A stretch of 64,000 nt of DNA, taken from NCBI GenBank assembly GCA_027604005.1, contig JADGJT010000003.1, positions 12,836 through 76,835 on the forward strand, in the 5' to 3' direction. The DNA is from Dinochytrium kinnereticum. Its lineage: Eukaryota > Chytridiomycota > Chytridiomycetes > Chytridiales > Chytridiaceae. Under the pieces are notes generated by a model. The model was not told the DNA's origin, made no database searches, and saw nothing but the letters and a program-made list of their open reading frames with translations. A program made the translations under genes and the position numbers. Positions 1 through 12,100 of the stretch are shown here, piece after piece; the stretch's first letter is position 1, and every line of letters begins with the position of its first letter.

Positions 1-155
1 TCCCCCACCAAAAAAAAAAAAAAAACTAACACACCCTACTTAAAAAAAAAACAACACATAATAACAAAAAAACACAAAATAACAATAAATACCCCCCCCC
101 CCCCCCCCCGCCCCCGCAAAAAAAAAAAAAAAAGCCAAAAAAACAAAAACACCAA
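1..155. repeat. A/C-only low-complexity tract
   Basis: Almost no G occurs on the + strand. There are A runs, then a C run interrupted by single G (about 92-117), then another A run. The tract lies just past the stop codon of the minus-strand carrier gene, so it would be G/T-rich in that transcript's 3' end. It resembles the tract at 54861-54990. It may be real low complexity or poor assembly; the sequence alone does not say. Confidence 0.8.
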
Positions 156-1634
156 TCACCCATCCTCCTCCTCCCAAAGATGCGAATTCGCAATCTCAAA
201 GATGAGCAACCCCACCGCGCTCGGCGGCGCAACCCTAACAAGCTGAGCCCCAATCCCCCTATAAAACGGCGCAACACCCCTCGTCCTGACCACATTCCAC
301 ACCGCCCTCCAATCCGGTTTTGAGGGCTCTGCCGATGAAGAGGAGGAGGAAGGTGGAGGGGTGACGAAGCCGGTTGGTGAGAGTTCGGTCATGACCTGGT
401 GCACGCGATCAAAAGGATAAGCGACGAGCTGGTAACCCATCCCAGCGAGACTTCCGGCACCAACCACCGCGGTGACGCTGCCGAGGGTGATGGAGAGGGA
501 GGGACGGCTTTTTGGATCAGAGTCGGTGGGTTGGATCCCGTTGGTTGGGTAGTGGTGGCGTTTTGGCCAGTTGTTGGTTTCGTGAAGGTCGGCGACGAAG
601 CGTTTCCCCATTCTACGGGTTGTCTCGAACAGGCCAAAGAAGAGTGAGAAGCCCTGAATAAATGTCCATTAATTAGAAAGGTTGGGGGGGGGAAGGTGCG
701 AAAGGACGGAAAGGGGAGTTCACCACCATCGAATCCTTTGCAAGCGTTGCGCCGTACCCATTATAAAGGAACCTAAACTTTGCCCACTTCCCACCCTCCT
801 TCGGCATGGCCTCCCTAGCCGTCTGAGCCATAACCCCCAACAAACCCTCCCCACGTCTCGCAGCAACCTCGGCAGGATCAACACGTCGAGTGATGTTATC
901 AAGCGGGGTCGCGAGAAGGGATTGAGCGGCCCCAGCGAGGGCTCCGGCGGTGAAGGGGTGGTGTTTCACTTCGTAGGTTAATTCTTCGTCGTTTTCGGAG
1001 GAGATGATGGGGACTTCTGTTGCGAGGAGGCTCATGCTTATGCTGTATGTGTTGAAGAGGACCGCGCCGACGATGCTGTTGCAGATCAGGAGGGGGAGCA
1101 TGTTTTTGGAGATGAGGCTGAACTAAGGCCGGGGGGGTTGGTGCGTGGAGAGTAGAGGGTGGATGTGGGTTAGCCTTTTGCAATCCCATTTTTCCAAGGC
1201 AGAAAGAATGAAGGCCAACCTCTTCAGTGTCTTTAAACAAACAAACAAACCAAAGAAAAAAAGGACCTTACCCCTTCCACTTTCACAAGGCTCCTAACAA
1301 AGTCCACGGAAACTCTTCTCCCCTGCTGCTCAGCAACGGCCGCAAAGATCAGAAACGGATTAACAACGGACGGCCTGAACAGCTTCACCGGAACCCTGAA
1401 CCACCACTTCAGCATTCCCTTGCTGAACCCAGTCAAGGCCATCATGCTCTGCTGAGCAAAGCTTCTGGCGAATGCGGCGATGACGTTTGGGATGTAGGAG
1501 AATGGGTCGTCGTCTTGATCTGCGGGAAGTGTGAGGGATGGCGAGTCGGCATCGCTTGGAGGTGGTTGTGCGGGGGTGGTGTCTGCAGCAGGGTGTCCGG
1601 CATCCTGCTGAGCGGGCGGTGGTGGAGGGGCCAT
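156..1634 (-). CDS. Mitochondrial carrier (SLC25) family protein
   Basis: Three exons fit well: 1634-1272, 1122-727 and 653-156. Together they give 1257 nt, or 418 residues. Carrier signatures are visible in exon 2 (ATPLDNITRR, a degenerate PxDxxR helix end) and exon 3 (YPFDRVHQV, then FYRGIGAQLVRVAPPSAVG, the usual matrix-loop and even-helix pattern). The N-terminus is proline-rich and about 45 residues long, and the first carrier repeat is degenerate. Carriers of this family exchange metabolites across the inner mitochondrial membrane. The substrate cannot be read here because the contact-point residues are unusual. At 418 residues it is longer than the typical 300, owing to the N-terminal extension and a serine-rich insert in exon 3. 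The start is the first ATG of the open frame. It is divergent from the epimerase gene, with 228 bp between the start codons. Confidence 0.82.
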
Positions 1635-1862
1635 GGGGGTGGAGGGAGGGGGATCAGGGATGCTGCTGATGCATGCGATCTGTGAAAAGTGATGGGGTTG
1701 AGCAAGGACAATTCTGGCCCGTCACCACAGTTTGAGCAGAAATTTATTCAACGTCAGTCTGAAATATTTTTTGAACTCAGTTCCGTTCAAGAAACGAACA
1801 CCTCCTCCTCCTCGCTCCAGCAAACAGACTTCCCTCCCCCCACACACTCACACACAGTAACA

Positions 1863-3264
1863 ATGAAGGTGAGCGCGCCTTCTTCACCTGCGCCGCGTGA
1901 TGGCTGATCGATGCTCTGCGCAGGTGCTCGTCTGCGGTGGTGCTGGGTACATTGGGTCGCATGTCGTGCGTGAGCTCTCCAAGCTGGGAGACAAGTATGA
2001 GATCGTTGTGCTCGACAACCTTTCAACCGGTGAGTGGCAAACGCTCAATGCTGGTAGCGTTCTGATCGTCTCTCCTCAAAAGGCCACACGCAGGCCGTTC
2101 CTTCCAACATCTCTGTTGAGGTTGGAGACATTCGTGATAAGGTGTTTTTGGAGAAGGTGTTTAGCACTCACAAGCCCGTTGCTGTGATGGTAAGTAGTAG
2201 CATGGAGATTTCATCATTGCTTTTATGAATATCCAGCTGATCGTTTCACTCTAGCATCTGTGTGCCTCCATCTCTGTGGGTGAGAGCGTCAAGGATCCTT
2301 TGGGGTACTACGAGAACAATGTGTCTGGAACGATCACCCTTCTCCAGGCTATGCAGAAGCATGATGCCAAGGTATTGAAACTTGTTTGGATTCTGTTGCT
2401 CAATCGATTGTGCAGTACTTCATCTTCTCCTCAACTGCGGCACTCTTTGGGTACCCCAAGAAAACCCCAATTGAAGAGGAGGATCCGACTTTCCCTATCA
2501 ACCCATATGGAGATACCAAGCTTGCCATCGAGTTTGCATTGAAGTGGTATGGACTTGGTGGCACGCGGGCACTCAAAAGTGACGTTTAAACATTCTTCAA
2601 AAGGGTCGACCAAGCTCACGGCATCAAGTATGTCTGCCTTCGTTATTTCAATGCGTGCGGTGCCGATGCCTCTGGAGAGATAGGAGAAGACCACCAAGAC
2701 GAGACCCATCTTATCCCCCTCATTTTGCAGGTTTGGCAATACTACCAACATGTGTACCTAACATCAAAAACCAAAAACAAAACACCAGGTTCCTCTCGGC
2801 AAAAGGGAAAAGATCTTCATTTTCGGTGACGACTACAACACCCACGACGGGACCTGCATCCGTGACTATGTTCACGTGACAGATATTGCCAGAGCCCACA
2901 TCGGCGCGATCGATTATCTTGTCAAGACCAACGAGAGCAACCGCTTCAATCTTGGGTCCGGAAAGGGATACACAGTGAAAGAGATTGTGGATGCCGCGCG
3001 AAAGGTCACAGGGCACCCCATCCCTGCTGAGATCAAGACAAGGTAAATAGGCTTCACCTTCCACGATCAGACATAGCCCGTCTAATTTTTTTTAATTGTT
3101 TTTGCGGGAAAAGGCGTCCGGGAGACCCTGATGCGCTTATCGCGTCATCAGAGAGAGCCGAGAAGGTTCTTGGCTGGACCAGACAGTACAAGTCGGTGGA
3201 GGACATTGTATCGTCTGCTTGGAGGTGGCATCAGACTCACCCCACCGGATACCCGCATGCTTAA
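1863..3264 (+). CDS. GAL10: UDP-glucose 4-epimerase
   Basis: Eight exons give 999 nt (332 residues), close to GalE length: 1863-1868, 1924-2029, 2083-2189, 2255-2371, 2416-2546, 2604-2730, 2789-3042 and 3114-3264. The enzyme interconverts UDP-glucose and UDP-galactose (Leloir pathway) in the cytosol. Evidence is the Rossmann NAD motif [12 protein letters not shown] near the N-terminus, [15 protein letters not shown] with the catalytic serine/threonine region, NPYGDTKL holding the YxxxK tyrosine-lysine pair, [10 protein letters not shown], and [15 protein letters not shown] near the end. The mutarotase domain fused to epimerase in budding yeast Gal10 is absent, so this is a stand-alone epimerase. 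The first exon is only six bases (ATG AAG), and all downstream phases agree with that reading. Confidence 0.95.
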
Positions 3265-3466
3265 TGAATTAAGGGGAATCTTGCTGAGCTTCAGCGGGAG
3301 GCAATTGCTGCATCATGCTGCCTCACCGCTGATTTGAATAAACGTCACTTGTGTAGTTCATCACAACATCATAAAGTCCAAGCGACGAGTTGAGTAAAAG
3401 GGAAAATTTCAAACTCACAAAAACACAAGTCTCTTTTTTTTCTGGAAGGGTGTTAAGTGGCAAGTC

Positions 3467-6400
3467 ATGTTTGCGAGCAGCTGCCCCACCTCAGCGATGA
3501 GAGGAACAAAGACGGCTGCCGGTGCTGCCGGTGCTGCCGACGGCATGACCTCTCTCGATTCAGGCGTTGGGTTGGCTGGTGTAGGCGTAGGACTGGACAT
3601 CAATATGTGGGGCACTGCCTTTGAAGCCTCACCGCCACAGCTTGCAAGTTCCCATAGCGCCGGCCTTGTCCATGAGGTCCTGTCGGGAGATGAAGAGACC
3701 TTTGACGACGATGAAGACGACGAGGAAGAGGAGGATGAAGTCTGTGCTGCGGCAGAGGAAGCTGGAATGGATGTGAAGGCTGCCCAAGATGACGATGACG
3801 TGGAGTCTGTTGACCAAGAGCCACTGGAATACTGTGATGACGGTCTTTTCATACCAATATTGAGTGTGAGCGATGAAGATGATGAGAAGGATTTTGCAGG
3901 GAATGAATCAATCGCCGAGCCAGCGAATTCCGAAACCGAATACCACCCTGTTTCTTCTAGTGACGCTGAGAGTTCTGGGGAAAACGAATCCTGCTCTCGG
4001 TCTCCGTCTTCGAAATTAGAAAGTCGTGGATCCGCAGATAGCAGCGCTTTATTTGACGGTCCAGGTGTGAAGAAAAAAGTCGTTCGATTACGGAAACAAC
4101 CATATAATGAAAAGGGGGAGAGAGTTTATTGCGTATGCCGCAAGATTGATGATGGGACGCTCATGATTCAGTGTGATTCTTGCTGGGACTGGTAAGCGAT
4201 GTTTTCAGCGCTTGCCTCTTCTCGTTGGGATGTTTCTTTCGATTGTTAACTAGAGATATTAGGTACCATGGTCCTTGCATTGATATGACAGAGCAAGTAG
4301 CTCACAATATCACTTCATACGAATGTGACGAGTGCGTTGAACTTCGGAAGGAGCAGGATGCGCAAATGGCCAAAAGTAGGTGCCGCTTCCGTCTTAATCC
4401 GTTTTCCTTTTCCCATATTTCTGGTTTGCATATTTTATTTTCCGTAAAGAAAACAAATGGTATGAACGCCGTAAGGCCAGTGCTAGTTAAAATTGGAAAA
4501 AGTCCATGGTTTCTTCTCAACTGCACACTGCACATTGCTATCCTTGCGTAATTTAAACGATAAGATCCTGAATGCTTCCTTCATTGAAGGGAGGAGATTG
4601 GGGATGGTGTACAAATCCCGCCCTCCACTTTCATGAACGGTTCATCAGCGACTGTCGAAAGAGCGCTTTGCTTAAGGCTGGCTGAAAGCCGACGATGCCC
4701 TTTGGATGTGTCGGACAGCATAGTAACCCAATCTGGTTCTAGGGCGGAAGGAGGGCCCTCTGGCCAAACCACTCACGGCAGGCCCACACATTATTCGTAA
4801 ACGCAGCGCACCGCAGCCGGCAAAGTCCTCGACGCTGCAGACGAAGGTGAGCAACATCTCAATCTGATCCCAATGCCCTAATGCATGTTTTGGCTCAACC
4901 TTACAATTCGAAAAATTTTTTCTTCTGGAACTTTGAAAAAAGGATGACCGACCCACGCATCCAAGGGCAGAGAGGCGACCACCGTCCACTTCGCGGGTGA
5001 AACTCCACCAAGCAGCGCTGGGCTCAGTGCATCGCCGTGCCTACGACTCGGGTCATGTCGGGGGCCATACGCCCATCCGCCATCACTCATTTGTTGACCA
5101 GAAAGAGAGCGATTCGAAATATGATAAGATCCGAGCGGCTGTGAGGAAGGCGTTTACGGAAACTTTCACTGCTATGTTTTCAGACCTTAAACTCCAGCCC
5201 GCTGTATCCCCGACTGAAAGTAACAAGACAAGCACTGATAAAATCGATCCCAGACGTTTTGCTGAAAACGTTGAGGATGAACTCTTTGAATTTCTATCAG
5301 AACCATCATTGGTGGGAAATAGAAGGACCGCTGGTGAAAAGGTACCTACCACTTTTTCTTTCTGTCTTGTTTGTTCGAGATTTTGATGGTGCTGATGGTG
5401 TCTTTTAACAATTGACGTTTTTAGTACAAGAGTAAATTCCGGACTCTTCAGTTTAACTTGAAGGATAAAAAGAACAAGTCGTTGAGGAAGAAAATTGTCA
5501 GCGGCGGGATTGGAGCCGAGACTCTTGTTCGACTGGAGGCGGAAGATCTCGCAAACGAAGAGATCAAAGCCAAAGCCGAGGCCATTCGATTGGAAGGAAT
5601 TCGCAACGCAATAAAACCAAAAGATGTCGTCACGAGCTCTGTTTTCAAAAAGACGCATAAGGGAGAGGTGGAAATTTCAGTGGCGGATGCGTCCAGGGAA
5701 CCCGCCACGCCCACAAAACCTGGTGGGAAGCTCTCTGTCGTTTACGCAGAGCCTGCCGAAGTCGGTTTGGCGCGTCGGCCTGAGAAGCCTCGCCGTGATT
5801 CGCCACCAGCCGTCGACAAGTCCTTCCACTCTCTCGACGACTTGTTGGCAAAAATGGTTGGAGATGGGCGTCCCACCAAAAGGTCACCAGACGTCTCCGA
5901 GACACGCGAAGACGGGCGTGATCCAAAGAAAACGAGATATTACGGGAGGAAACCTCATGAGGTTGACTTACAGATGCGTGACAAGGAGACCACGCGCGTT
6001 GGGACAAGGGATACTGCCGACTTCACTTCTTGGGAAGATATGGAAGGAAGAGACATGACACGGTCAGGAGATGAAGTTGAATACTCTTACAGACCATCAG
6101 CTATGGATCTGGATGCCTCGCATCCCCCCGCATCTGCCCGGGAGACGACTGCCCATATTTGGAGTGGTATTGTTCGCATGGCAGGGGTCGGAATGTTCAA
6201 CGGCAAGTGCCAGCAAATAGCCGGTCGTGATATTGGTGACTCAAAGCTATGGGAGGATGTTCTTCCTCCAAACATCACAGTAGAGGGGAGGATTGATACC
6301 AAGGCGGTCAAGAACTATGTTGGGCAGTTAGGTATATCTTTGACGAAGGAGGTTGTCGCGGTGGAATTTCGCCCTGATGATCAGGTTGATGGGGACTCTC

Positions 6401-7167
6401 TTGTCAAAACATTTGAGGGATTCAAGATCCTTTTTGATTATTTTTACGAAAAAAAGCGGTACGCGGTTGTAGGGCAGAATTACATCAGTGTGAAGGACAT
6501 GTACCTTGTTCCCGTAAAAGCGGGGGAGCCTCTACCTGAAATGATCACTGTATTGAAGAAGTGCACGGTCGGTATCGAAAGCAGACCTCACGATTCTATC
6601 TTTGGGGTTATTATTTTAGATAAAAGCTTTTTTGCGAAACCTAGATCAAAGACTGAACCCAGCGTCAGTGCTCAAAAACGGGACGCGTGGCCGGCCCAGG
6701 AAGCGCGCAAGAAATATGGTGCGTTTCCCTTTCCTTGCCTGTTTCATTTGTAGTGCTAAATCTCATTTTGTGTTATTTGCTCAGCTCCAGAACCCTATGC
6801 TAAGATACCACCAGTTGCTCCCGCGGCGGCCCCCGTCGTACCCACCTTACCAACGATGCCCATGAGTGGCTCAGTATCAAACTTCCCACATACAACCGCG
6901 CGACCCGCAGCAAATATCCTGGCGTCCCTAGCCGCGCTATCAAGCCTCCCATCGGTCAGCACACAGTCATCTCAGATGTCGGTCGCAGCGATCCTTGCAC
7001 AGCTTCAGCAGCAACCACAGCAACCTATTCAGCAGCCGGTGTTAGGGTCCGCGCAAGTAAGCAGCATCCAGAGTATTCTCGCGCAGCTCCAGAGCTCGAA
7101 CCCGTCGCTTTTAATGAACACGGCCAGTTCTTATCAAAATTCTCCTTCTCACTACGGGAAGAGATGA
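3467..7167 (+). CDS. PHD finger / TFIIS-central / SPOC domain protein (Bye1-like)
   Basis: Seven exons give 3039 nt (1012 residues): 3467-4191, 4263-4375, 4450-4470, 4743-4846, 4943-5341, 5425-6718 and 6785-7167. The N-terminal 200 residues are acidic. A PHD finger follows, split by the first intron (YCVCRKIDDGT, CDSCWDW, YHGPC, YECDEC). A basic linker leads to a TFIIS central domain (KYDKIRAAVRKAF through LQFNLKDKKNKSLRKKI). After a long polar stretch comes a SPOC domain beginning IWSGIVRMAGVGMF. The C-terminus is glutamine- and serine-rich. This order matches yeast Bye1 and animal PHF3/DIDO, which bind RNA polymerase II and histone H3 tails in the nucleus during elongation. The third exon is a 21-base micro-exon, the least certain part of the model. 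The gene ends 76 bp from the convergent CobT-like gene. Confidence 0.88.
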
Positions 7168-7243
7168 AAATGCTTAAGGGAAACGTTGTCGCTGTTCATC
7201 ATGTATAATCTTCACTTTATTTGTATCTATCAACATGCTGTCG

Positions 7244-8864
7244 TCATGGGTTTATTTGCGTTTCTTTGCTTTGGCTGATGGCAGCCTGGTTGAATGTTTG
7301 CATTTCCGTCGCGATATGAGCGGCGGCCTTTAGCATTGGATAGGCAAGGGCAGCACCAGTCCTTCTCGTGCAAATATTAACACGACAGCAATAGAATGGC
7401 AATAAAACAGTCATGTAAAAAGTACTCACCCTTCACCCAACCGAAGCCCCATGTCCAGAGCTGGCTGAATCGACCCCGGTGGTAGCTGAAGTATCACTTC
7501 TATCTCCCTGTAAACGATGGTGGCCCCCTTCTCCATGCTTTTGTGAGCAAAGAAGGCGCATCGCTGAAGTGCTGGAATGGCCTCTGGGAAGATGAGCAAC
7601 GCCATCATGTAAGCCACAGTCGATATGAATCCATCAATGATCAATGCGCAAGACGCTTTCGCAATCTCCGTTGCAGCGGCAGCCATTGCTACAACATCCT
7701 GACCTCCCAGCCTGCGCAGCACCTCCATCCACCTCTGTGCCGGGTCCATATCCACTGTGCTCAAGCAAGGGGTCTGATGCAAGCCAACAGCCCTCTCAAT
7801 CACATCAATCTTCCTTGCCATCCGTTCGTCCGTCACTCCCGTCCCCTTCCCCGCAACCTCCTCTGCCGTCCCAGGCCTTCCGCGATACCTGATGACGGCA
7901 AGGAGGAGCGCAGCAGCAATCGTTGTATTACCAATCCCAAGCTCACCAAGCCCTATCGCAAACTCAAACTCGGACGAGGTGGCCGTCTGCATGCGACGAA
8001 GCGTGTCCAGCGCCATCTCTTTCCCGGCCTCGAGGGCCGCTCGAAAGTATTCCTCTGGCAACGCACCGTCGATGTGAAGGATGGAGCGTGAGCCTCGGCA
8101 CCCTGGTGGCTTTCTTCTGCGGACTTTTTCAAGAACGTCAGGTGTGTCCACACCGACATCTACGACTTGAAGACCCAGCCCGTTCGATAAGCAGATTGCG
8201 CTTAAACGTTGATTTAGCGTGATGTCGAGCAAATACTTTCTCGGCGCTTACTTGATTGCCGCACCTCCTTGGTTTAGGTTCTTCAGCATCTCTGCCGTTA
8301 CGGACTTTGGGTACTGGCTGACATCCTCATCAGCCACACCATGGTCCGCCGCAAACAGCAGGATCGTCCCTTTCATGAGCCTGGTTGAAAAGTTAAATCA
8401 ACTTCAGGAAAAAAAGCCTGGAGTTGGGGATCTGACCTTGGGCTTAGCGTCTTTTGAATGACCATCAACTGTGTGCTCCATGTCTCCAAAAACCCTAGCG
8501 ACCTCGGAGGCTTTGTCTTGTGGTCAATCGCCCACTGTGCCCTTTGCAGCCAATGCAAATCCCCTTCGACCTCAATACCCCCACGAATCATTGCTACTCC
8601 ATCCGGAAGCCGACGTCTTGACCCTTGCTCAGGTGCGGATGTCAGGAGGTCTATGGAGCGCATCCACCTTCCCACCATGGCCCCGTCAAGCCCGTACTTC
8701 CGTGCGGTGGTACTTCGACCTTTCACCAAGGCCTCTCGGGCGATCTTGACCTTGTCGGCGATGGGGTAGGTCTTCCTGATGGTCTTCTCAGTCGCTATCT
8801 TGTCACCAGTATGGGTGGACATGGTACGGTACAAAAATTGGACAAGTTGAGGGTTATCAACCAT
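7244..8864 (-). CDS. Nicotinate-nucleotide-dimethylbenzimidazole phosphoribosyltransferase (CobT) with N-terminal HTH
   Basis: Four exons give 1446 nt (481 residues): 8864-8437, 8380-8252, 8200-7430 and 7361-7244. From about residue 110 the protein follows CobT closely: DHKTKPPRSLGFLE, FAADHGVADEDVSQYPKSVT, GGAAIN, VVDVGVD, GLGELGIGNTTIAAA, then LGEGTGAALAYP, which carries the glutamate expected to be the catalytic base. CobT makes alpha-ribazole phosphate for the lower ligand of cobalamin. Residues about 27-90 are not CobT. They read like a Brinker/CENP-B-N/Psq-type helix-turn-helix (RKTYPIADKVKIAREAL, TTARKYGLDGAMVGRWMRS, SRRRLPDG), in the same exon and frame as the CobT start. The ATG used is the first in frame. 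Vitamin B12 assembly is not expected in a fungus, so the role is inferred: corrinoid remodelling, or a repurposed enzyme. Confidence 0.88.
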
Positions 8865-9176
8865 TAGGGTTTGGTTTGCATGCCACTTTATTCGGCCCAC
8901 ACGCGACACGCATCGCTCCTTCGCCTCCAATGTTCACCAACATCCTCATTCTAACACGCCAAGTATCGAGGTCTCATCAGACGTATCCAGCAAGTCCTTT
9001 GACCTCGAAGGTCGCGACAAGGTATCATCAGCCGTTGGAACGGAGAATCCCTTGTCCTGCTTCAGCAACTGGCTCACAGGGACCTAGGGATAATTATTAG
9101 AATGACCTTCATCTCAAAAAAACGTAAGAAATAAGCAAAGATATTACCCCTTGAACCTGTGTGAGAAGTGTTCGAA

Positions 9177-12100
9177 CTAGGGCATGCTGCTCTTTTTGGA
9201 TGGTCTTTCCTTTAAGATCCTCCTCAAAAACCTTTGTAGAACGATCAATGTCGGGCTTGTTGCATTTATAATTACCCTCAGTCCAAAGTCGTCCACTCCG
9301 GGAAGTCTGAGCATGATCTGTCTTATTTCAGGGCATAGAGTAACACATTTGAGATATATATCTGTGATGAGAGAAACGCATCCCACATAACATTCCGAAA
9401 AGTAGCCATCAGAATAAACCTGCAGAATTATTGGCATTAGAGGTCGAAGACAAAGGAAAAGTTACATTCAACACTGCTGGAAGTAGGGAGTTTGCAAAGA
9501 ATCTGCAGTGTGAGATATGGGCTTCATCACCAATGCTAGTGACCAGCCTATGGAATGTAACGAGTGATTTTCTACAAGACGCCGTATCTTTGAAAGATAA
9601 AAGTTCCAGCAATGAAGAAAATAGCGGCTCGCAAAGTATCTATCTTGAGATTAATCTAGAAAAGGTGCTTCCTAAGTTACCGGGTTTTGAATGAAGAAGG
9701 CAATAAGCTCATTCCTTCTCTCAGCAGCACTCTTCAGAACTGCTGGGTCCTCTTCCACAGGCGCTTCTACAATTATGTTAGAACATCATAGCATGACGCA
9801 TCTCGAAGAGAAAAAAAACTAATATAATAACACCAACCTTTCCCTGTCTCGGGATTGGGGAAACAAAGGGATATGATAATCCCCAGCAAATCTCCAAAAG
9901 ACTGCGTCAATTGTCTTAGCATCATTTCAGCCATTATTTCTTTATCCTCCGTTAGGCTATAGTCGCAAGAAAGTTAGCATAAACGTAATCTTAACCACCA
10001 GATGAGTACTGACCTTAGGGGAAGTGCTCCTTGTACATTTTTATTGGCAAGAGTCTTCCAACCTGTCCTCAGTCTCATTTGAATTGAGGAGAAAAACGGG
10101 GGTAAAATATCCTGCAAAAATATAGGTAGCCCTCCTGGTGGGCAGTTTTTGATCAAGGGCGACATCACGCTAAGTAAGAAGCTAAGGATAAACCAACAAA
10201 CGGAAGACCGTGGTTCTACAAGCAATATGCAGTAAAAAGGATATCAATCAATGACTTCCAATGACGGTCTGAAAGTGATTCAGCGTTCCAGAAAAGACTA
10301 TCAAGCAAAGGTTTGCCTGAGCCGATTGTCCTAAAGAAGAGGTGACCTGGAAGACCAACGGAAACGCCTATGCAATGGAAGCTGACATTGGGTAGTTAGA
10401 AGGATAAATTTGAACAGCAACGAAACACTGTACCAATTCTCCCTCATATTGGCAATCCAACTTCTTGTTTTATCGATAAAAAGCTCAAGCTCATTAGCAA
10501 AAAGAGGCTTATCGTTACTCTTTTCTGGAAGGGTAACCAGGCAGTTAGAAAAACCTAATGCGTCTCAACTTCTCGTACTCAACATAGTGTTTTGTTCGCG
10601 AGGAGAGATATCTGTTATCGCATGAAGCTCCAGAGGTACGTTATTCCAGAGCGCTTGGCTGAATGTAATATTCAGTCCTCTTAAAGAAGCATTAAAGGAA
10701 GTTTGTTGGCTTCAACCCACTTTACAATGAGAAGGTTACTTTTGATTACTTGCTCTGCGTATGGTGTCCATAATGATGCGCCGTGCTAGTCAAGCCTTTT
10801 AGTCGCCCATTTGAAAACAACCAAGACTACCTCATTGCCTGACTCTTTTTGCTCCGCAGTCCTCCTTACGAGAAGGTAAATGCACATTACTAACGAATAA
10901 ATCTACGAAGAGATTATGCGGCATATTCAAATAATACCCACATCAATCCTTCGTGCTAACATAGCTTTGTATTGAGCGGATATCTCATTTGCTGGTACCA
11001 GATCCACCTTCGGAATGGACTTTAACCATTGAACTACGTATCGGGTTATTAGGTTTTCATGGTCTAGGCCCAGTAACTCACGCTGAGAGGAAGAAAATGA
11101 AATCCCAAGCAACTCGCGAGTTCCTTCAGCGGTGTCAAACTGATGCAAAGGATGATTCGAGAGCTTTTCAAGTATAGGCCTAACGATAGAACCAAACACG
11201 TTCTGCTTTTGCTCCCATGTTGGAACCGTTGAATAGTGGCTAAGAAAATGAGATCAAATTCATGCGATATGCGTGTAGCTGACATGATGGTAATAAGGAA
11301 CTCGTAAATTTTCTGTCTATCCATAATAGGCAGAGTCTTGTCCATCATCAGAGGCTGGACTGAGCTCAGGAATTGATCGTATAAATTCTAGGATGGCAAC
11401 AGTAAGTGAATCTTCTTTCTCGAGGGCTTAAAACTTGTATAGAAAAGGTAAACGAACAATCAAAACATCAGGAAGCGCCAACGCTAGCTTAACGAGGCAG
11501 CTTACTGCCTTCGACTTGGATAGCTTATACTCGTTCATCACTTCTACGGAGCTCATCCTTGGTAATTCCGTTTTGTATTCATGCAATGATAATATACTGA
11601 ATAGCTAACCATGTTACGAGTAAAATATTTTTGAATCGATCACCTTTTGAAGACATTTTATAAGGATATCAGTCTTTGAGGCGATCGTATCCTTCAGAGG
11701 TAGAATCAAAAACGCCATCGTAGCATTACCGGAAGGTAACTAATAAATATTAAATTACAAATAGCTCTTGAATTGTATAGTACCTCTGAATCAATTTGTA
11801 AGAGCGATTCACAGAAAGATATGAAGGAGAGTTCGAATTTCTTCGGGTCATAATCCTTTAAATGTTGATAATAGTTAGATGATAGACAGCTAAGCATTAA
11901 ACTAGGGTAACTTAGGAATGCACATGCAATCTTACAGGAGAATCGAAGACTCCCTTCACGGTTGAATCAAATATCGAAACGCACATATCCATCTGAAACT
12001 TGATTTCTACAAACGAAAAGCTTAGCTAAATGAATCCCGAAAGCATACCAGTATTTTCACGTGGGTTCGAGGTAAAGATTGCAAGAATTCTCTGAGACGC

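Noticed and set aside
8373..8930. Start of the CobT gene at 8930
   Set aside because: That codon is TTG; the first ATG in frame is at 8864.
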